Assembly (NCBI RefSeq): GCF_019459305.1
Contig: NZ_JAIBES010000121.1
Location: 1-49,026, forward strand
Reading direction: 5' to 3'
DNA from: Sphingopyxis sp.
Lineage (GTDB): Bacteria > Pseudomonadota > Alphaproteobacteria > Sphingomonadales > Sphingomonadaceae
Length of the DNA stretch: 49,026 nt
This document shows, piece by piece, positions 17,087-26,914 of this stretch. The notes beneath the pieces are model-generated. The model worked only from the letters and a program-made list of their open reading frames with translations. It was not told the origin of the DNA and searched no databases. Position 1 is the first letter of the stretch, and each line of letters opens with the position of its first letter. The position numbers were made by a program, and so were the translations under genes.

Positions 17087-17992
17087 ATGCGCCTCGACGA
17101 TTATGATCCCGGCGACGATATTCGCGACCTCGGCCGCGGCGGGGGGGGCGGCTTTGGCGGCGGTGGCGGCGGCCTCGGCGGCTTGCTCATCGGTTTCCTG
17201 CCGATGCTGCTCGGGCGCAAGCTGGGTTGCGGTACGATTCTGCTGATCGGCGCGGTTGCCTTTTTCCTGCTCGGTCCCGGCGCCAATATGCTCAGCAGCG
17301 GCGGCGGCACCGCCGATCCGGCGGCCGATAGCCGCGGCGGTACCGGCGTCGCTTGCGACACCGCATCCGAACGCTTCGCCTGCAACGTGTTCGGATCGAC
17401 GCACACGGTGTGGGAAGGGCTAATTAGCGGTTATCAAAAGCCCAGACTTAATTTCTTCACCGAACGCAACAGCTCCAAATGCGGTGCGGCGCAGGCCGCG
17501 ATGGGGCCATTTTATTGCCCCGCCGACCAAGGCGTCTACCTCGACACAACCTTCTTCAACGAACTGGAGCAGAAATTCGGCGCCGCGGGCGACGCCGCGC
17601 AAGCCTATGTCATCGCACACGAAGTCGGCCATCATATCCAGACGATCAGCGGCATTTCGAATCAGGTCCGTCAGGCGCAGCAACGCGCCTCGCAGGCCGA
17701 GGGCAATGCATTGCAGGTCCGCATGGAATTGCAGGCCGATTGCTACGCCGGAGTCTGGGCTGCACGCGCCAAGACCGCTGCGGGTCAGTCAGTGATGGAA
17801 GCGGGCGATATGGAGGAAGCGATGCGCGCCGCCAATGCGATCGGCGACGATACGCTGATGCGCTCGGCGGGCCAGCGTCCGGTCCCCGAAAGCTTCACCC
17901 ATGGGACCAGCGAACAACGCATGAGTTGGCTGCGCCGGGGACTGCAATCGGGGGATCCACGCCAGTGCAACGCATTCGACTCCGCTATCTGA
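17087..17992 (+). CDS. ypfJ: YpfJ-type neutral zinc metallopeptidase, membrane anchored
   Basis: 301 residues. An acidic N-terminus and a Gly-rich stretch (GRGGGGGFGGGGGG) precede one transmembrane segment (about 47-68, CGTILLIGAVAFFLLGPGAN). The Zn_peptidase_2 domain shows the zinc site IAHEVGHHIQ and the downstream acidic ELQADCYAGVWA, as in E. coli YpfJ. The catalytic domain is probably in the periplasm; substrates are unknown. The G-rich DNA at 17140-17170 encodes the expected Gly linker and is not judged an artefact. The gene overlaps the following amidohydrolase gene by 28 bp, which implies translational coupling. It is divergent from the patatin gene. Confidence 0.92.
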   Translation: MRLDDYDPGDDIRDLGRGGGGGFGGGGGGLGGLLIGFLPMLLGRKLGCGTILLIGAVAFFLLGPGANMLSSGGGTADPAADSRGGTGVACDTASERFACNVFGSTHTVWEGLISGYQKPRLNFFTERNSSKCGAAQAAMGPFYCPADQGVYLDTTFFNELEQKFGAAGDAAQAYVIAHEVGHHIQTISGISNQVRQAQQRASQAEGNALQVRMELQADCYAGVWAARAKTAAGQSVMEAGDMEEAMRAANAIGDDTLMRSAGQRPVPESFTHGTSEQRMSWLRRGLQSGDPRQCNAFDSAI

Positions 17993-19266
17993 CCGCTGCG
18001 CTCGCGGCGATTCTCGCCGCGACGCCCGCGGCGGCGCAAACGCTGTATGTCGAGGCCGGACGGTTGATCGACGGCGTGACCAACGACGTCCGCACCGGTC
18101 AGTGCATCACGGTCGAAGCGGAGCGGATCAAGTCGGTTGCCCCCTGCGGCGCAACTCCTGCGGGCGCCACGCGGCTCGACTGGTCGGTCTTTACCGTTCT
18201 CCCCGGACTAATCGACCTCCACACCCACCTTGCCGATCTGGGCCAGAGCGCCGACCTCGCAGCGCCGATCAAGGCCTCGCCCGCCGAAACCGCCCTCGTC
18301 GGGGGGGGCGCCCCCCGCGCCCCCCCCCCCCCCCCCCCGACGCTCGATGCCGGCTTTACCAGCGTGCGCGACGTTGGCACCTATCGCGGTCTCACCGACG
18401 TAACGCTGCGCAATGCGATCGAGCGCGGCGACATGCCCGGCCCACGGATGTGGGTCGCGGGCGCTTACATTACGATGCCCAAAGGCGGCGGCGAATTGAA
18501 CGGCGTGGTCCCGAACGAACAACTGCCGCCCGACATGCGCCTCGGCGTGGCCGCGACGCCCGAGGAAGCGGCGACGAAAACGACCTTCCTTCTCGATAGT
18601 GGCGCCGATTTCATCAAGACGATCGCCACCGGCGCGGTGCTGGCGATCGGCACCGAGCCCGGTGCGGTCGAACTCAGCGAGGAATATCTTCGCGCGGTGG
18701 TGAAAGTCGCCCATGCGCGCGGCAAAAAGGTCACCGCGCACGCGCATGGCGCCGAGGGCATCAAGATTGCCATCAACGCGGGGGTCGACAGTATCGAACA
18801 TGCCAGCCTCGCCGACGAAGAGGCGCTCCAACTCGCCAAGGCGCGCGGCACCTGGCTGGCGATGGACATTTATAACGGCACATACATCGACGATGTCGGT
18901 ACCAAAGAGGGCTGGCCCGCCGAATATCTGCGCAAGAACCGCGAAACTACCCACGCCCAGCGCGCCGCCTTTCGCCGCGCGATCGAACTCGGGGTGAATA
19001 TCGGTTACGCGACCGACGCCGGCGTCTATCCGCACGGCCTCAACGCGCGGCAATTCCGCAACATGGTCAAATATGGGATGACCCCGATGCAGGCGATCCA
19101 GTCCGCCACCGGCCGCGCCGCGATCGAGATGGGCCGCGATGACATCGGCGCGATCGTGCCGGGCCGCTTTGCCGATATGGTTGCGGTGAAAGCCGATCCG
19201 CTCGCCGACATCACGGTGCTCGAAAAGATCGACCATGTGATGAAAAGCGGCTCGCTGGTGCGGTAG
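17965..19266 (+). CDS. Secreted imidazolonepropionase-like amidohydrolase
   Basis: 433 residues from GTG 17965, with GGGGA at 17951-17955. The signal peptide QRIRLRYLTAALAAILAATPAAAQ supports export. Amidohydrolase-superfamily metal ligands appear as LPGLIDLHTHLAD (HxH), VTAHAHGAEG, SIEHASLAD, and a distal Asp in YATDAGVYPHG. Relatives (COG1228) include Xaa-Pro dipeptidases and metal-dependent hydrolases of unclear substrate. The segment ALVGGGAPRAPPPPPPTLDAGF is abnormal: relatives normally have about six ordinary residues between ALVG and TL.AGFT, and here it coincides with G8 and C19 runs (18301-18338). The sequence is probably corrupted there although the frame is kept. It overlaps ypfJ by 28 bp. 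Confidence 0.85.
   Translation: MQRIRLRYLTAALAAILAATPAAAQTLYVEAGRLIDGVTNDVRTGQCITVEAERIKSVAPCGATPAGATRLDWSVFTVLPGLIDLHTHLADLGQSADLAAPIKASPAETALVGGGAPRAPPPPPPTLDAGFTSVRDVGTYRGLTDVTLRNAIERGDMPGPRMWVAGAYITMPKGGGELNGVVPNEQLPPDMRLGVAATPEEAATKTTFLLDSGADFIKTIATGAVLAIGTEPGAVELSEEYLRAVVKVAHARGKKVTAHAHGAEGIKIAINAGVDSIEHASLADEEALQLAKARGTWLAMDIYNGTYIDDVGTKEGWPAEYLRKNRETTHAQRAAFRRAIELGVNIGYATDAGVYPHGLNARQFRNMVKYGMTPMQAIQSATGRAAIEMGRDDIGAIVPGRFADMVAVKADPLADITVLEKIDHVMKSGSLVR
18301..18338. other. G/C homopolymer patch inside the amidohydrolase gene
   Basis: G8 (18301-18308), mixed G/C, and then 19 consecutive C (18320-18338). It replaces what should be an ordinary coding stretch. It closely resembles the patch at 3071-3120, which points to a technical origin. 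Confidence 0.7.
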
Positions 19267-19273
19267 CTGTCGC

Positions 19274-19975
19274 CTATCGCTTGCCCGCCCGCGCCGCGGC
19301 ATGAACCTCGGCGCGTTCGAGCAGCAGCGCCAGATCCTCGCGGCTGATGTCAAAGGTTTCGCCAAGATCATTGAGCGCCGCGTCGATATCGCCCATCGAC
19401 AAGCCGGAATCCTCGGCCCGCGTCAGTGTCTTTCCTTCAACGGGTTTGGCGCGGTGCGGATAGGAATGCCCTGAAAAGCGATGAAAGGCCCAGCCGATCG
19501 CGACGAGCAGCAGTGAGTTGACGAACACGACGACCAGAAAATCGATGACATGCGCGGAGAACAGCGGATAGCCGCCTAGCACCGCGCTAAGTGCCGCCGC
19601 GCCGCCCGGCGGATGCAGGCAGCGTAGCAGCGACATGGTCAGGATTGCGCCCGAAACGGCAACCGCCGCCGCGATCGCCGGATCGGGGATGGCTTGCGCC
19701 GCGATCGCGCCGATGATCGCCGAAATGACATTGCCGCCGACGATCGACCATGGCTGAGCGAGCGGGCTGGCCGGAACGGCAAACAACAGCACCGCCGACG
19801 CCCCCATCGGCGCGACGATCCAAGGCATCGACGATGGGAACAGGGCGGCGCAAATCAGCCCGACCAAGCCGATCCCGATCACGGCGCCGATACTCGCAAT
19901 GACACGGTCGCGCAGGCTCGCCCCCGCAAGCAGCGGAACAAACAATCGGCTCGTGTTCAAAATGGCGCGGAACAT
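19274..19975 (-). CDS. HPP family membrane protein
   Basis: 233 residues with about five hydrophobic helices in the first 165. The family signature HPPGGAAALSAV is present near residue 118, with the preceding PMGASAVLLFAVPASPLAQPW. Members have been linked to nitrite transport in cyanobacteria and plants, but most bacterial ones have no known role. A soluble acidic C-terminus (about 185-233) follows, and no CBS domain is evident. It converges on the amidohydrolase gene with a 7-bp gap and is divergent from the S9 peptidase gene. Confidence 0.85.
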   Translation of the reverse strand: MFRAILNTSRLFVPLLAGASLRDRVIASIGAVIGIGLVGLICAALFPSSMPWIVAPMGASAVLLFAVPASPLAQPWSIVGGNVISAIIGAIAAQAIPDPAIAAAVAVSGAILTMSLLRCLHPPGGAAALSAVLGGYPLFSAHVIDFLVVVFVNSLLLVAIGWAFHRFSGHSYPHRAKPVEGKTLTRAEDSGLSMGDIDAALNDLGETFDISREDLALLLERAEVHAAARAGKR

Positions 19976-20142
19976 TGGTTATCCCATTCGCTTGACCATC
20001 GGCGCGATGAGGCCTTTGCAGCTGCGCCGCCAGAGAGGTTTCGTTGCCGGTCCGCAAGCCAGAATATGGCCCGCTTGCCAACGATAATGAATTCCCGCGC
20101 GTTCGTCCTTGAACGCGCGCGCCTCCCCGCTAAACTGCTTTC

Positions 20143-22209
20143 ATGCGAAGCCATATCTTGACCAGCGCAATCGCGCTCGCCGCCGCCCTGTCCCTTCCCG
20201 CCTTTGCCCGGCCGATGACCGAGGTCGATCTGGCGACGCTGAAGCGCGTCGCCTCGCCGACCGCGTCGCCCGATGGCCGCTGGGTGGTGTTCCAGATGAC
20301 AGAGACCGCGCCCGAGACCTACAAGCGCGCAACCGGACTGTGGTTGGTCGACCGCAATGCCAAGAACGCGGCGCCGGTGCGCGTCGCCGATACCGCCGAC
20401 AAGAATGAAACCGCCCCCGCGTTTCACCCGGACGGCAGCCTCTATTTCCTTTCCAACGCGTCGGGCAAGAGCCAGGTCTGGCGGATCGATCCGAAGGTCG
20501 GCGGCGCTGCGGCGCAAGTCACCGACACCGCCGCCGATGTCTCGGGCTTCAAAATCTCGCCCGACGGCAAGCGCCTGCTCGCCTGGGGCGACGTGCCGCG
20601 CGAATGCACCGACTTCGGCTGCGATGCCAAGGACAAGGGCGCTCTCCCCGGCCCCGGCACCGGCCGTTTGTACAAGGACGGCGCGGGTTTCGTGCGCCAT
20701 TGGGACAGCTGGGAGACGCCAGGCACCTACAGCCGCCCCTTTGTCTTCAATCTCGACGGCGGCAAGGCTAGCGTCGCGCGGGCGATCGACGGCGGGCTGA
20801 TCGGCGACAGCCCCTCGAAACCCTTCGGCGGCCGCGAAGAACTCGCCTGGGGCGCCGACAGCCGCACCGTGTATTTCACGCTGCGCAAGGCCGACAAGGA
20901 CGAGCCGACATCGACGAACCTCGATATCTACAGCTGGCTGGTCGACAGCCGGATGATGCCGCAGAATTTGACCGCGGATAACAAGGCCACCGACACCCTG
21001 CCCGCCCCCTCGCCCGACGGCCAATGGCTGGCTTATGCCGCCATGGCGCGTCCAGGGTATGAGGCCGACCGGCAGGTGCTCATGCTGCGGAGCCTCGAAA
21101 GCGGCGAAACGCGCAAGCTGACCGATGCATGGGACCGCTCGGTGGGTTCGATCGCGTGGGCCGCGGACGGCAAATCGCTCTATGTTACCGCGCAGGATGT
21201 GCTCGATCACCCGGTGTTCCGCGTCGATGTGAAGACCGCCAAAGTGAGCAAGCTCAAGACGACGACCGAAGTCTATGAGGGCAATATTGGCGACGTCACC
21301 CCGCTGCCCGGCGGCGCCCTGCTCTACTCGCGCAACAGCATCGCGGTGCCGACCGACCTGTTCATTCGCGACGCGAAAGGCAAGGTCACCCGCCTGACCG
21401 ACGTCAACCGCGCCCAGCTCGCCGAGATCGATCCCGTCGATGCGAAACGATTCAGCTTCAAGGGCGCGAACGGCGACACGGTGTGGGGGCAGATTGTCAA
21501 ACCCGCCGATACCAAGGGCAAAATTCCGGTCGCCTTCCTCGTCCACGGCGGCCCGCAGTCGAGCTTTGGCAACAGCTGGTCGACGCGCTGGAACCCGCGC
21601 CTTTTTTCGGCGCCCGGCTACGCCGCAGTCAGCATCGATTTCCACGGCTCGATCGGTTACGGACAGGCGTTCACCGACAGCATCAACCAGAATTGGGGCG
21701 GCAAGCCGCTCGAAGACCTCAAGCGCGGCCTTGCTGCCGCAGGGGCGCGGGACGCCAATGTCGACACCGCCAACGCCTGCGCGCTTGGCGGATCCTATGG
21801 CGGCTATATGATGAACTGGATCGCGGGCAATTGGCCCGATGGCTTCAAATGCCTGGTCAACCATGCCGGGGTGTTCGATCTGCGCGCCATGGCGTTCGAG
21901 ACCGAGGAAACATGGTTTGACGAATATGATCATGGCGGCCCTTGGTGGCAGCGCCGTGACGCCGAGAAATGGAACCCGGTCAACCATGTCACCAAATGGA
22001 AGACCCCGACGCTGGTGATCCACGGCGAAAAAGATTTCCGTATCCCCTATAGCCAGAGCCTCGCGGTGTTTCACGCGCTGCAGCGGCAGGGCGTCGAGGG
22101 CGAATTGCTGGTTTTCCCCGACGAGAACCACTGGATCCTGAAAGGCCAGAACAGCGTCCAATGGTATCAGACGGTGTTCGGGTGGATGGGCAAGCATCTG
22201 AAGAAATAG
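20143..22209 (+). CDS. Secreted S9 family prolyl-oligopeptidase-like peptidase
   Basis: 688 residues. The signal peptide [22 protein letters not shown] implies periplasmic or extracellular location. A beta-propeller region follows (repeated SPDG blades: [34 protein letters not shown]). The C-terminal alpha/beta-hydrolase domain has the nucleophile GGSYGGYM (S551), the acid in [12 protein letters not shown], and the His in PDENHWI. This is the S9C (dipeptidyl-peptidase 5/acylaminoacyl-peptidase-like) pattern. It cleaves short peptides; exact specificity is not deducible. ATG 20143 is the only start that places the signal peptide at the N-terminus. Confidence 0.93.
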   Translation: MRSHILTSAIALAAALSLPAFARPMTEVDLATLKRVASPTASPDGRWVVFQMTETAPETYKRATGLWLVDRNAKNAAPVRVADTADKNETAPAFHPDGSLYFLSNASGKSQVWRIDPKVGGAAAQVTDTAADVSGFKISPDGKRLLAWGDVPRECTDFGCDAKDKGALPGPGTGRLYKDGAGFVRHWDSWETPGTYSRPFVFNLDGGKASVARAIDGGLIGDSPSKPFGGREELAWGADSRTVYFTLRKADKDEPTSTNLDIYSWLVDSRMMPQNLTADNKATDTLPAPSPDGQWLAYAAMARPGYEADRQVLMLRSLESGETRKLTDAWDRSVGSIAWAADGKSLYVTAQDVLDHPVFRVDVKTAKVSKLKTTTEVYEGNIGDVTPLPGGALLYSRNSIAVPTDLFIRDAKGKVTRLTDVNRAQLAEIDPVDAKRFSFKGANGDTVWGQIVKPADTKGKIPVAFLVHGGPQSSFGNSWSTRWNPRLFSAPGYAAVSIDFHGSIGYGQAFTDSINQNWGGKPLEDLKRGLAAAGARDANVDTANACALGGSYGGYMMNWIAGNWPDGFKCLVNHAGVFDLRAMAFETEETWFDEYDHGGPWWQRRDAEKWNPVNHVTKWKTPTLVIHGEKDFRIPYSQSLAVFHALQRQGVEGELLVFPDENHWILKGQNSVQWYQTVFGWMGKHLKK

Positions 22210-22218
22210 GGCGCGTCC

Positions 22219-22303
22219 TGTTCCCCGGCGACAGCCGGGGCCCAGAGAGTTGGAACGCGCACCTCGCGTGCGCCATCTCGACACCGGCTTTCGCCGGGGA
22301 ACA
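22219..22303. repeat. Palindromic repeat upstream of valS
   Basis: Perfect 13-bp inverted ends TGTTCCCCGGCGA (22219-22231) and TCGCCGGGGAACA (22291-22303), each part of an inner hairpin (CCCCGGC/GCCGGGG). Related to the element at 12525-12605. It probably forms a cruciform or terminator-like structure after the S9 peptidase gene. Confidence 0.75.
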
Positions 22304-22384
22304 ACCCTAACGTCGACAGGATGCCCTAACCGCGCCATTGCCCCCTTGCCGCGCCGCACCATGGCTGGCAAAGCGCGGCGCATT

Positions 22385-25210
22385 ATGCCGATGGAAAAAA
22401 CATTCGATCCCGCCGCGATTGAGGCGAAATGGGCTCACGATTGGGAGAGCCGCGGGCTGTTTCGCCCGCATCGCCCCGACGCCACGCCGTTCACGATCGT
22501 CAACCCGCCGCCGAACGTCACCGGCGCGCTGCACATCGGCCATGCGCTCGACAACACATTGCAGGACGTCCTCGTCCGCTACGAACGCCTGCGCGGCAAG
22601 GATGCCTTGTGGGTCGTCGGCATGGACCATGCCGGCATCGCGACACAGATGGTCGTCGAACGCCAGCTAGAGGCGCGGCAGGACAAGCGCACTAATTACA
22701 CCCGCGAAGATTTCATCGACAAGGTGTGGCAGTGGAAGGCGGAAAGCGGCGGCCAGATCACCGGCCAGCTCCGCCGCCTCGGCTGCTCGATGGACTGGAG
22801 CCGTGAGCAGTTCACGATGGACCCGCATTTCACCCGTGCGGTGGTCAAGGTGTTCGTCGACCTCCACAAAAAGGGCTTGATCTACCGCGACAAGCGGCTG
22901 GTGAACTGGGATCCGAAGCTCAAGACCGCGATTTCGGACCTCGAGGTCGAGACGCACGAGATCCAGGGCGGCTTCTGGCACTTCAAATATCCGCTCGCCG
23001 ACGGCGTGACCCTCGACGACGGGCGCGATTATATCGAGGTCGCGACGACGCGCCCCGAAACGATGCTCGCCGATATGGCGGTCGCGGTGCATCCCGACGA
23101 TGCGCGCTACCAGAGCGTGATCGGCAAGTATATCCTCCAGCCGCTCACCGGGCGCCGGTTCAAGATCGTCGCCGACGAGCATGCCGATCCCGAGCTGGGC
23201 AGCGGCGCCGTGAAGATCACCCCCGGGCATGACTTCAACGACTTCGACGTCGGCAAGCGTGCGGGCTTCAAGCCCGCCGAGATGCTCAACATGCTCGATG
23301 GCGATGCCAATGTCATCCAGACCGCCGACGGGCTGATCCCCACCGAATATCTCGGCCTCCACCGTTTCAAGCGCGACGGCATTGACGGCGCGCGCGAACT
23401 GGTCGTGCAGCGGATGAAGGACGGCGGCTTCCTGATCCCGCATGTCGACAAGGACGGCGGCGAGCACGATGCCGAGCCGCGTACGATCCAGACGCCGTTT
23501 GGCGACCGCGGCGGCGTGGTGATCGAGCCGTGGCTGACCGACCAATGGTATGTCGACGCCGAAACGCTCGCGCAGCCGCCGATGGCGGCAGTGCGCGACG
23601 GCCGCATCAACATCGTCCCCAAGACGTGGGAAAAGACCTTCTTCAACTGGATGGAGAATATCCAGCCGTGGTGCGTTTCGCGGCAGTTGTGGTGGGGTCA
23701 CCGGATTCCAGCATGGTACGGCTATGAATTCGAAATGGTTGATGGCCGAGCGGTATTCTCGGGGCAAAAGTGCTTCGTTGCTAACAGCGCTGAGGACGCT
23801 CGCATTCTGGCTGAAGACTATTTGGCCACTCTTCGAAAGAATTCTGACTTATTCGCTTCTGCTGAGGTCGAAGTGATGGATGATTGGAATCCAGAACTCG
23901 AAGACATCGAGCTGATGGACAATCGAAACTACCCAATCTGGCGCGACCCCGATGTCCTCGACACTTGGTTCTCCTCCGCCCTCTGGCCCTTCGCCACCCT
24001 CGGCTGGCCCGAGGATAGTGACCTCGTCAAACGCCACTACCCCAACGACGTCCTCATCTCCGGCTTCGACATCCTGTTCTTCTGGGATGCGCGCATGGCG
24101 ATGCAGGGGATGGAGTTCATGGGCGACGTGCCGTGGAAGACGCTCTACCTCCACGGCCTCGTCCGCGCGCCCGACGGCGCCAAAATGTCGAAGTCGAAGG
24201 GCAATGTCGTCGATCCACTCGGGCTGATCGACCAGTACGGCGCCGACGCGCTGCGCTTTTTCATGGCGGCGATGGAAAGCCAGGGCCGCGACATCAAGAT
24301 GGATGACGCACGCCTCGCCGGATACCGCAATTTCGCGACCAAGCTGTGGAACGCCGCGCGCTTCTGCGAAGCCAATGGCATTTCGGCATCGACCACCCTC
24401 GAAGCCCCTGCGGCGACGCTCCCAGTCAACCGCTGGATCATCGGCGAAGTCGCAGCGACCGTCACCGCGATAGAAACCGCCTTCGCCGCCTACCGCTTCG
24501 ACGAGGCCGCGAACGCGATCTACAGTTTCACGTGGGATCGTTTCTGCGACTGGTATCTGGAGCTGATCAAAGGCTCGATCGACGACGAGACGAAGGCTGT
24601 CGCCGGCTGGGTGCTCGACCAGATTCTCGTCATGCTCCACCCCTTTATGCCCTTCATCACCGAAGAGCTGTGGACGGGGCTTGGGGACCGTGCCGACTAT
24701 CCGCTGATCACCGCCAAATGGCCCGCGCCGGACGGCGCGCGCGATCGCAATGCCAGTGCCGACATCGACTGGCTAATCAAGCTGGTCAGCGAACTGCGCG
24801 GTGCGAAGGCCGAACTCGGCCTGCCGCCGGGTGCGCGCCTGACCGCGCATTTCCCGGCGTCGCTCAAGGGCCGGACCGAAAAACTCGCTGCGCAGCTTGA
24901 CCGCCTCGCGCGCCTCGAAACCGTCAGCTTCGACCCCGCACCCGCTGGCGCTTCGGCGCAGCTCGTCGTCGAGGGCGAAACGATCACCGTCCCGCTCGAA
25001 GGCGTGATCGACATCGCCGCCGAACGCGACCGTCTGAGCAAGGCGCTCGCCGCCGCGGCGAAGGAACGCGACGGCCTCGCGGGCCGCCTGAACAACCCGT
25101 CGTTCGTCGAACGCGCCAAGCCCGAAGCCGTCGACAAGGCGCGCGCCGACCATGCCGCGAAAGAAGCCGAAGCCGAACGCCTGTCCGCCGCACTGGCAAG
25201 GCTGGGGTGA
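22385..25210 (+). CDS. valS: Valyl-tRNA synthetase
   Basis: 941 residues from ATG 22385 (ATG 22391 is an alternative). It charges tRNA-Val. Class I motifs are present: HIGH as [15 protein letters not shown], and KMSKS as [14 protein letters not shown]. An editing (CP1) domain with [14 protein letters not shown] and the C-terminal coiled-coil arm ([38 protein letters not shown]) are also seen. The 23706-23942 segment (after [11 protein letters not shown] up to [15 protein letters not shown]) is about 49% GC, uses AT-ending codons unlike the rest, and encodes a longer insert than usual between these two conserved blocks. This looks like recombination with a different lineage. The rest of the gene appears intact. 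Confidence 0.96.
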   Translation: MPMEKTFDPAAIEAKWAHDWESRGLFRPHRPDATPFTIVNPPPNVTGALHIGHALDNTLQDVLVRYERLRGKDALWVVGMDHAGIATQMVVERQLEARQDKRTNYTREDFIDKVWQWKAESGGQITGQLRRLGCSMDWSREQFTMDPHFTRAVVKVFVDLHKKGLIYRDKRLVNWDPKLKTAISDLEVETHEIQGGFWHFKYPLADGVTLDDGRDYIEVATTRPETMLADMAVAVHPDDARYQSVIGKYILQPLTGRRFKIVADEHADPELGSGAVKITPGHDFNDFDVGKRAGFKPAEMLNMLDGDANVIQTADGLIPTEYLGLHRFKRDGIDGARELVVQRMKDGGFLIPHVDKDGGEHDAEPRTIQTPFGDRGGVVIEPWLTDQWYVDAETLAQPPMAAVRDGRINIVPKTWEKTFFNWMENIQPWCVSRQLWWGHRIPAWYGYEFEMVDGRAVFSGQKCFVANSAEDARILAEDYLATLRKNSDLFASAEVEVMDDWNPELEDIELMDNRNYPIWRDPDVLDTWFSSALWPFATLGWPEDSDLVKRHYPNDVLISGFDILFFWDARMAMQGMEFMGDVPWKTLYLHGLVRAPDGAKMSKSKGNVVDPLGLIDQYGADALRFFMAAMESQGRDIKMDDARLAGYRNFATKLWNAARFCEANGISASTTLEAPAATLPVNRWIIGEVAATVTAIETAFAAYRFDEAANAIYSFTWDRFCDWYLELIKGSIDDETKAVAGWVLDQILVMLHPFMPFITEELWTGLGDRADYPLITAKWPAPDGARDRNASADIDWLIKLVSELRGAKAELGLPPGARLTAHFPASLKGRTEKLAAQLDRLARLETVSFDPAPAGASAQLVVEGETITVPLEGVIDIAAERDRLSKALAAAAKERDGLAGRLNNPSFVERAKPEAVDKARADHAAKEAEAERLSAALARLG
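23701..23940 (+). other. Low-GC mosaic tract within valS
   Basis: By direct count, 118 of 240 bases are G or C (49%), against roughly 65% on either side. Codons such as GAA TTC, GCT GAG, TTA, TTC GCT and GCT TCT replace the GC-ending choices. The tract encodes [20 protein letters not shown] through DNRNYPIW, and ends abruptly at the conserved [11 protein letters not shown]. Confidence 0.75.
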
Positions 25211-25224
25211 GCGAACACGCCAAA

Positions 25225-25357
25225 TCCTCCCCGCTCGCGGGGAGGTGGCAGCCGGAACGGCTGACGGAGGGGGTTGGCGTCCTACCGCAACGCTGCGTCA
25301 GGAGGCGAGCCCCCTCCACCATCCTGCGGATGGTCCCCCTCCCCGTTACGGGGAGGA
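25225..25357. repeat. Interspersed repeat element (copy 2) between valS and the MATE gene
   Basis: TCCTCCCCGCTCGCGGGGAGG opens the element, then GTGGCAGCCGGAACGGCTGACGG, a central GCCCCCTCCACC, and the terminal CCCCTCCCCGTTACGGGGAGG. It has the same architecture as 8512-8662 and 48743-48873. Its last GGGGAGG (25350-25356) stands eight bases before the MATE gene start and so supplies that gene's ribosome binding site. Confidence 0.8.
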
Positions 25358-25364
25358 TCCGCTT

Positions 25365-26822
25365 ATGACCGACGGCGAATCCATCACTCTCACCCCGGTC
25401 GCGGTCGCCAGCGACCCCGCGTCGGCACCCCTCCCCCCGCGCCAGACCGCGCGCGGCGGCATGGACCTGACCAGCGGACCGATCGCGAAAACGCTGATCA
25501 TCTTCGCCCTCCCGACGCTCGCGTCGAACGTCCTTCAGACGCTCTCCGGCTCGGTCAATTCAATCTGGGTCGGGCAATTCTTAGGCAACAGCGCGCTCGC
25601 CGCGACCGCCAACGCCAACATCATCATGTTCCTGATGTTCGCGACCTTTTTCGGTTTCGGCATGGCCGCGACCGTGCTGATCGGACAGGCAATTGGGCGC
25701 GGCGACATCGACGCGGCTCGGCGCGCAGCAGGGGGTGCGATCGGCCTTGCCGCGCTGTTCGCGGTTGTCATTGCGATCGTCGGCTGGTTCACCTCCGACG
25801 CGATATTGCGCCTGCTCGAAACCCCGCCCGAAGCCTTTGCGCTGGCTCATGATTATCTGCGCGTCACCTTTGTCGCGATCCCCGCCAGCATGATTTCGGT
25901 GACGCTGATGATGGCGTCGCGCGGCGCGGGCGATGCGGTGACGCCGCTGCGCTTCATGGTGCTGACCGTCGTCATCGACATTGTCCTGAACCCGGTGCTG
26001 ATCCTCGGGCTCGGCCCCGTCCCGCGCCTCGGCATCGCGGGCAGCGCGCTCGCGACCGCGATTGCCGGGACGATCAGCCTGATCGGCATGGTCATCTGGT
26101 TCTATGCCAAGGACCACCCGCTCCGCCTACGCGGCCGCGAGCTTGCCTATCTGTCGCCCAGCTGGCGCGAGCTGCGCTTCATCATCGCGCGCGGGCTGCC
26201 GATGGGCGCGCAGATGCTCGTGATTTCGGGTGCGGGGCTTGTCATGGTCGGGCTGGTCAACCGCGAAGGGCTCGTCACCGCCGCCGCCTATGGCGCCACG
26301 CTCCAGCTGTGGAATTACATCCAGATGCCCGCGCTCGCGGTCGGCGCCGCGGTCAGCGCGATGGCGGCGCAGAATATCGGCGCGCAGCGTTGGGATCGCG
26401 TCGCGACGATCACCAACAGCGGCATCACGATTAACCTCGCGATGACCGGCGTGCTGATCGCGCTGCTCCTGCTGTTCGACCGCGCCGCACTCGCGCTGTT
26501 CCTCGGCAGCGGCAGCGAGGCGATCGAGGTGTCGCGCCATATCCAGTATATCGCGACCTGGACCTTCCTGCCCTTTGGCACCACCATCGTCATCATCGGC
26601 ACCCTGCGCGCCAATGGGTCGGTCGTCCCGCCGCTGATCATCCTGGCGCTGTCGATGTTCCCGATCCGCTTCGGCATCTATCATTTTGCCTATCCGGCGC
26701 TCGGCGCCGACGCGATCTGGTGGAGCTTCCCGCTGTCCTCGCTCGCCTCGCTGGCGATGGCGTGGGCGGTGTATCGGCGCGGCGGCTGGCGCCGTGCGCT
26801 GCCGCAACCGGGCACGCGATAG
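25365..26822 (+). CDS. MATE family multidrug/metabolite exporter
   Basis: 485 residues and about 12 transmembrane segments in two homologous halves. It has the N-terminal MATE pattern IAKTLIIFALPTLASNVLQTLSGSVNSIWVGQFLG and the corresponding second-half ARGLPMGAQMLVISGAGLVMVGLVN. MATE proteins export cationic drugs or metabolites in exchange for Na+ or H+. ATG 25365 is chosen because GGGGAGG from the upstream repeat is eight bases before it and the preceding residues are repeat-derived. It lies directly upstream of a LytS/LytTR-type pair, so a regulatory connection is possible but not shown. Confidence 0.92.
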   Translation: MTDGESITLTPVAVASDPASAPLPPRQTARGGMDLTSGPIAKTLIIFALPTLASNVLQTLSGSVNSIWVGQFLGNSALAATANANIIMFLMFATFFGFGMAATVLIGQAIGRGDIDAARRAAGGAIGLAALFAVVIAIVGWFTSDAILRLLETPPEAFALAHDYLRVTFVAIPASMISVTLMMASRGAGDAVTPLRFMVLTVVIDIVLNPVLILGLGPVPRLGIAGSALATAIAGTISLIGMVIWFYAKDHPLRLRGRELAYLSPSWRELRFIIARGLPMGAQMLVISGAGLVMVGLVNREGLVTAAAYGATLQLWNYIQMPALAVGAAVSAMAAQNIGAQRWDRVATITNSGITINLAMTGVLIALLLLFDRAALALFLGSGSEAIEVSRHIQYIATWTFLPFGTTIVIIGTLRANGSVVPPLIILALSMFPIRFGIYHFAYPALGADAIWWSFPLSSLASLAMAWAVYRRGGWRRALPQPGTR

Positions 26823-26914
26823 GCGCCTGGCTTTCGACCAATGCGCGCGCGCCTTCGACTGGCGACCCGGTGTCTGCTATCCTTGCTACCGGTTTTGACG
26901 CTAAAGCAGGCGCA

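Noticed and set aside
17140..17170. G-rich stretch in ypfJ as another sequence artefact
   Set aside because: It encodes the Gly-rich linker normally found before the membrane segment in YpfJ proteins and keeps GGC codon variety.
19957..22383. 808-codon open frame on the minus strand opposite the S9 peptidase
   Set aside because: It is rich in Arg/Gly/Ala/Val from codon mirroring, contains no domain, and the opposite strand has a complete peptidase.
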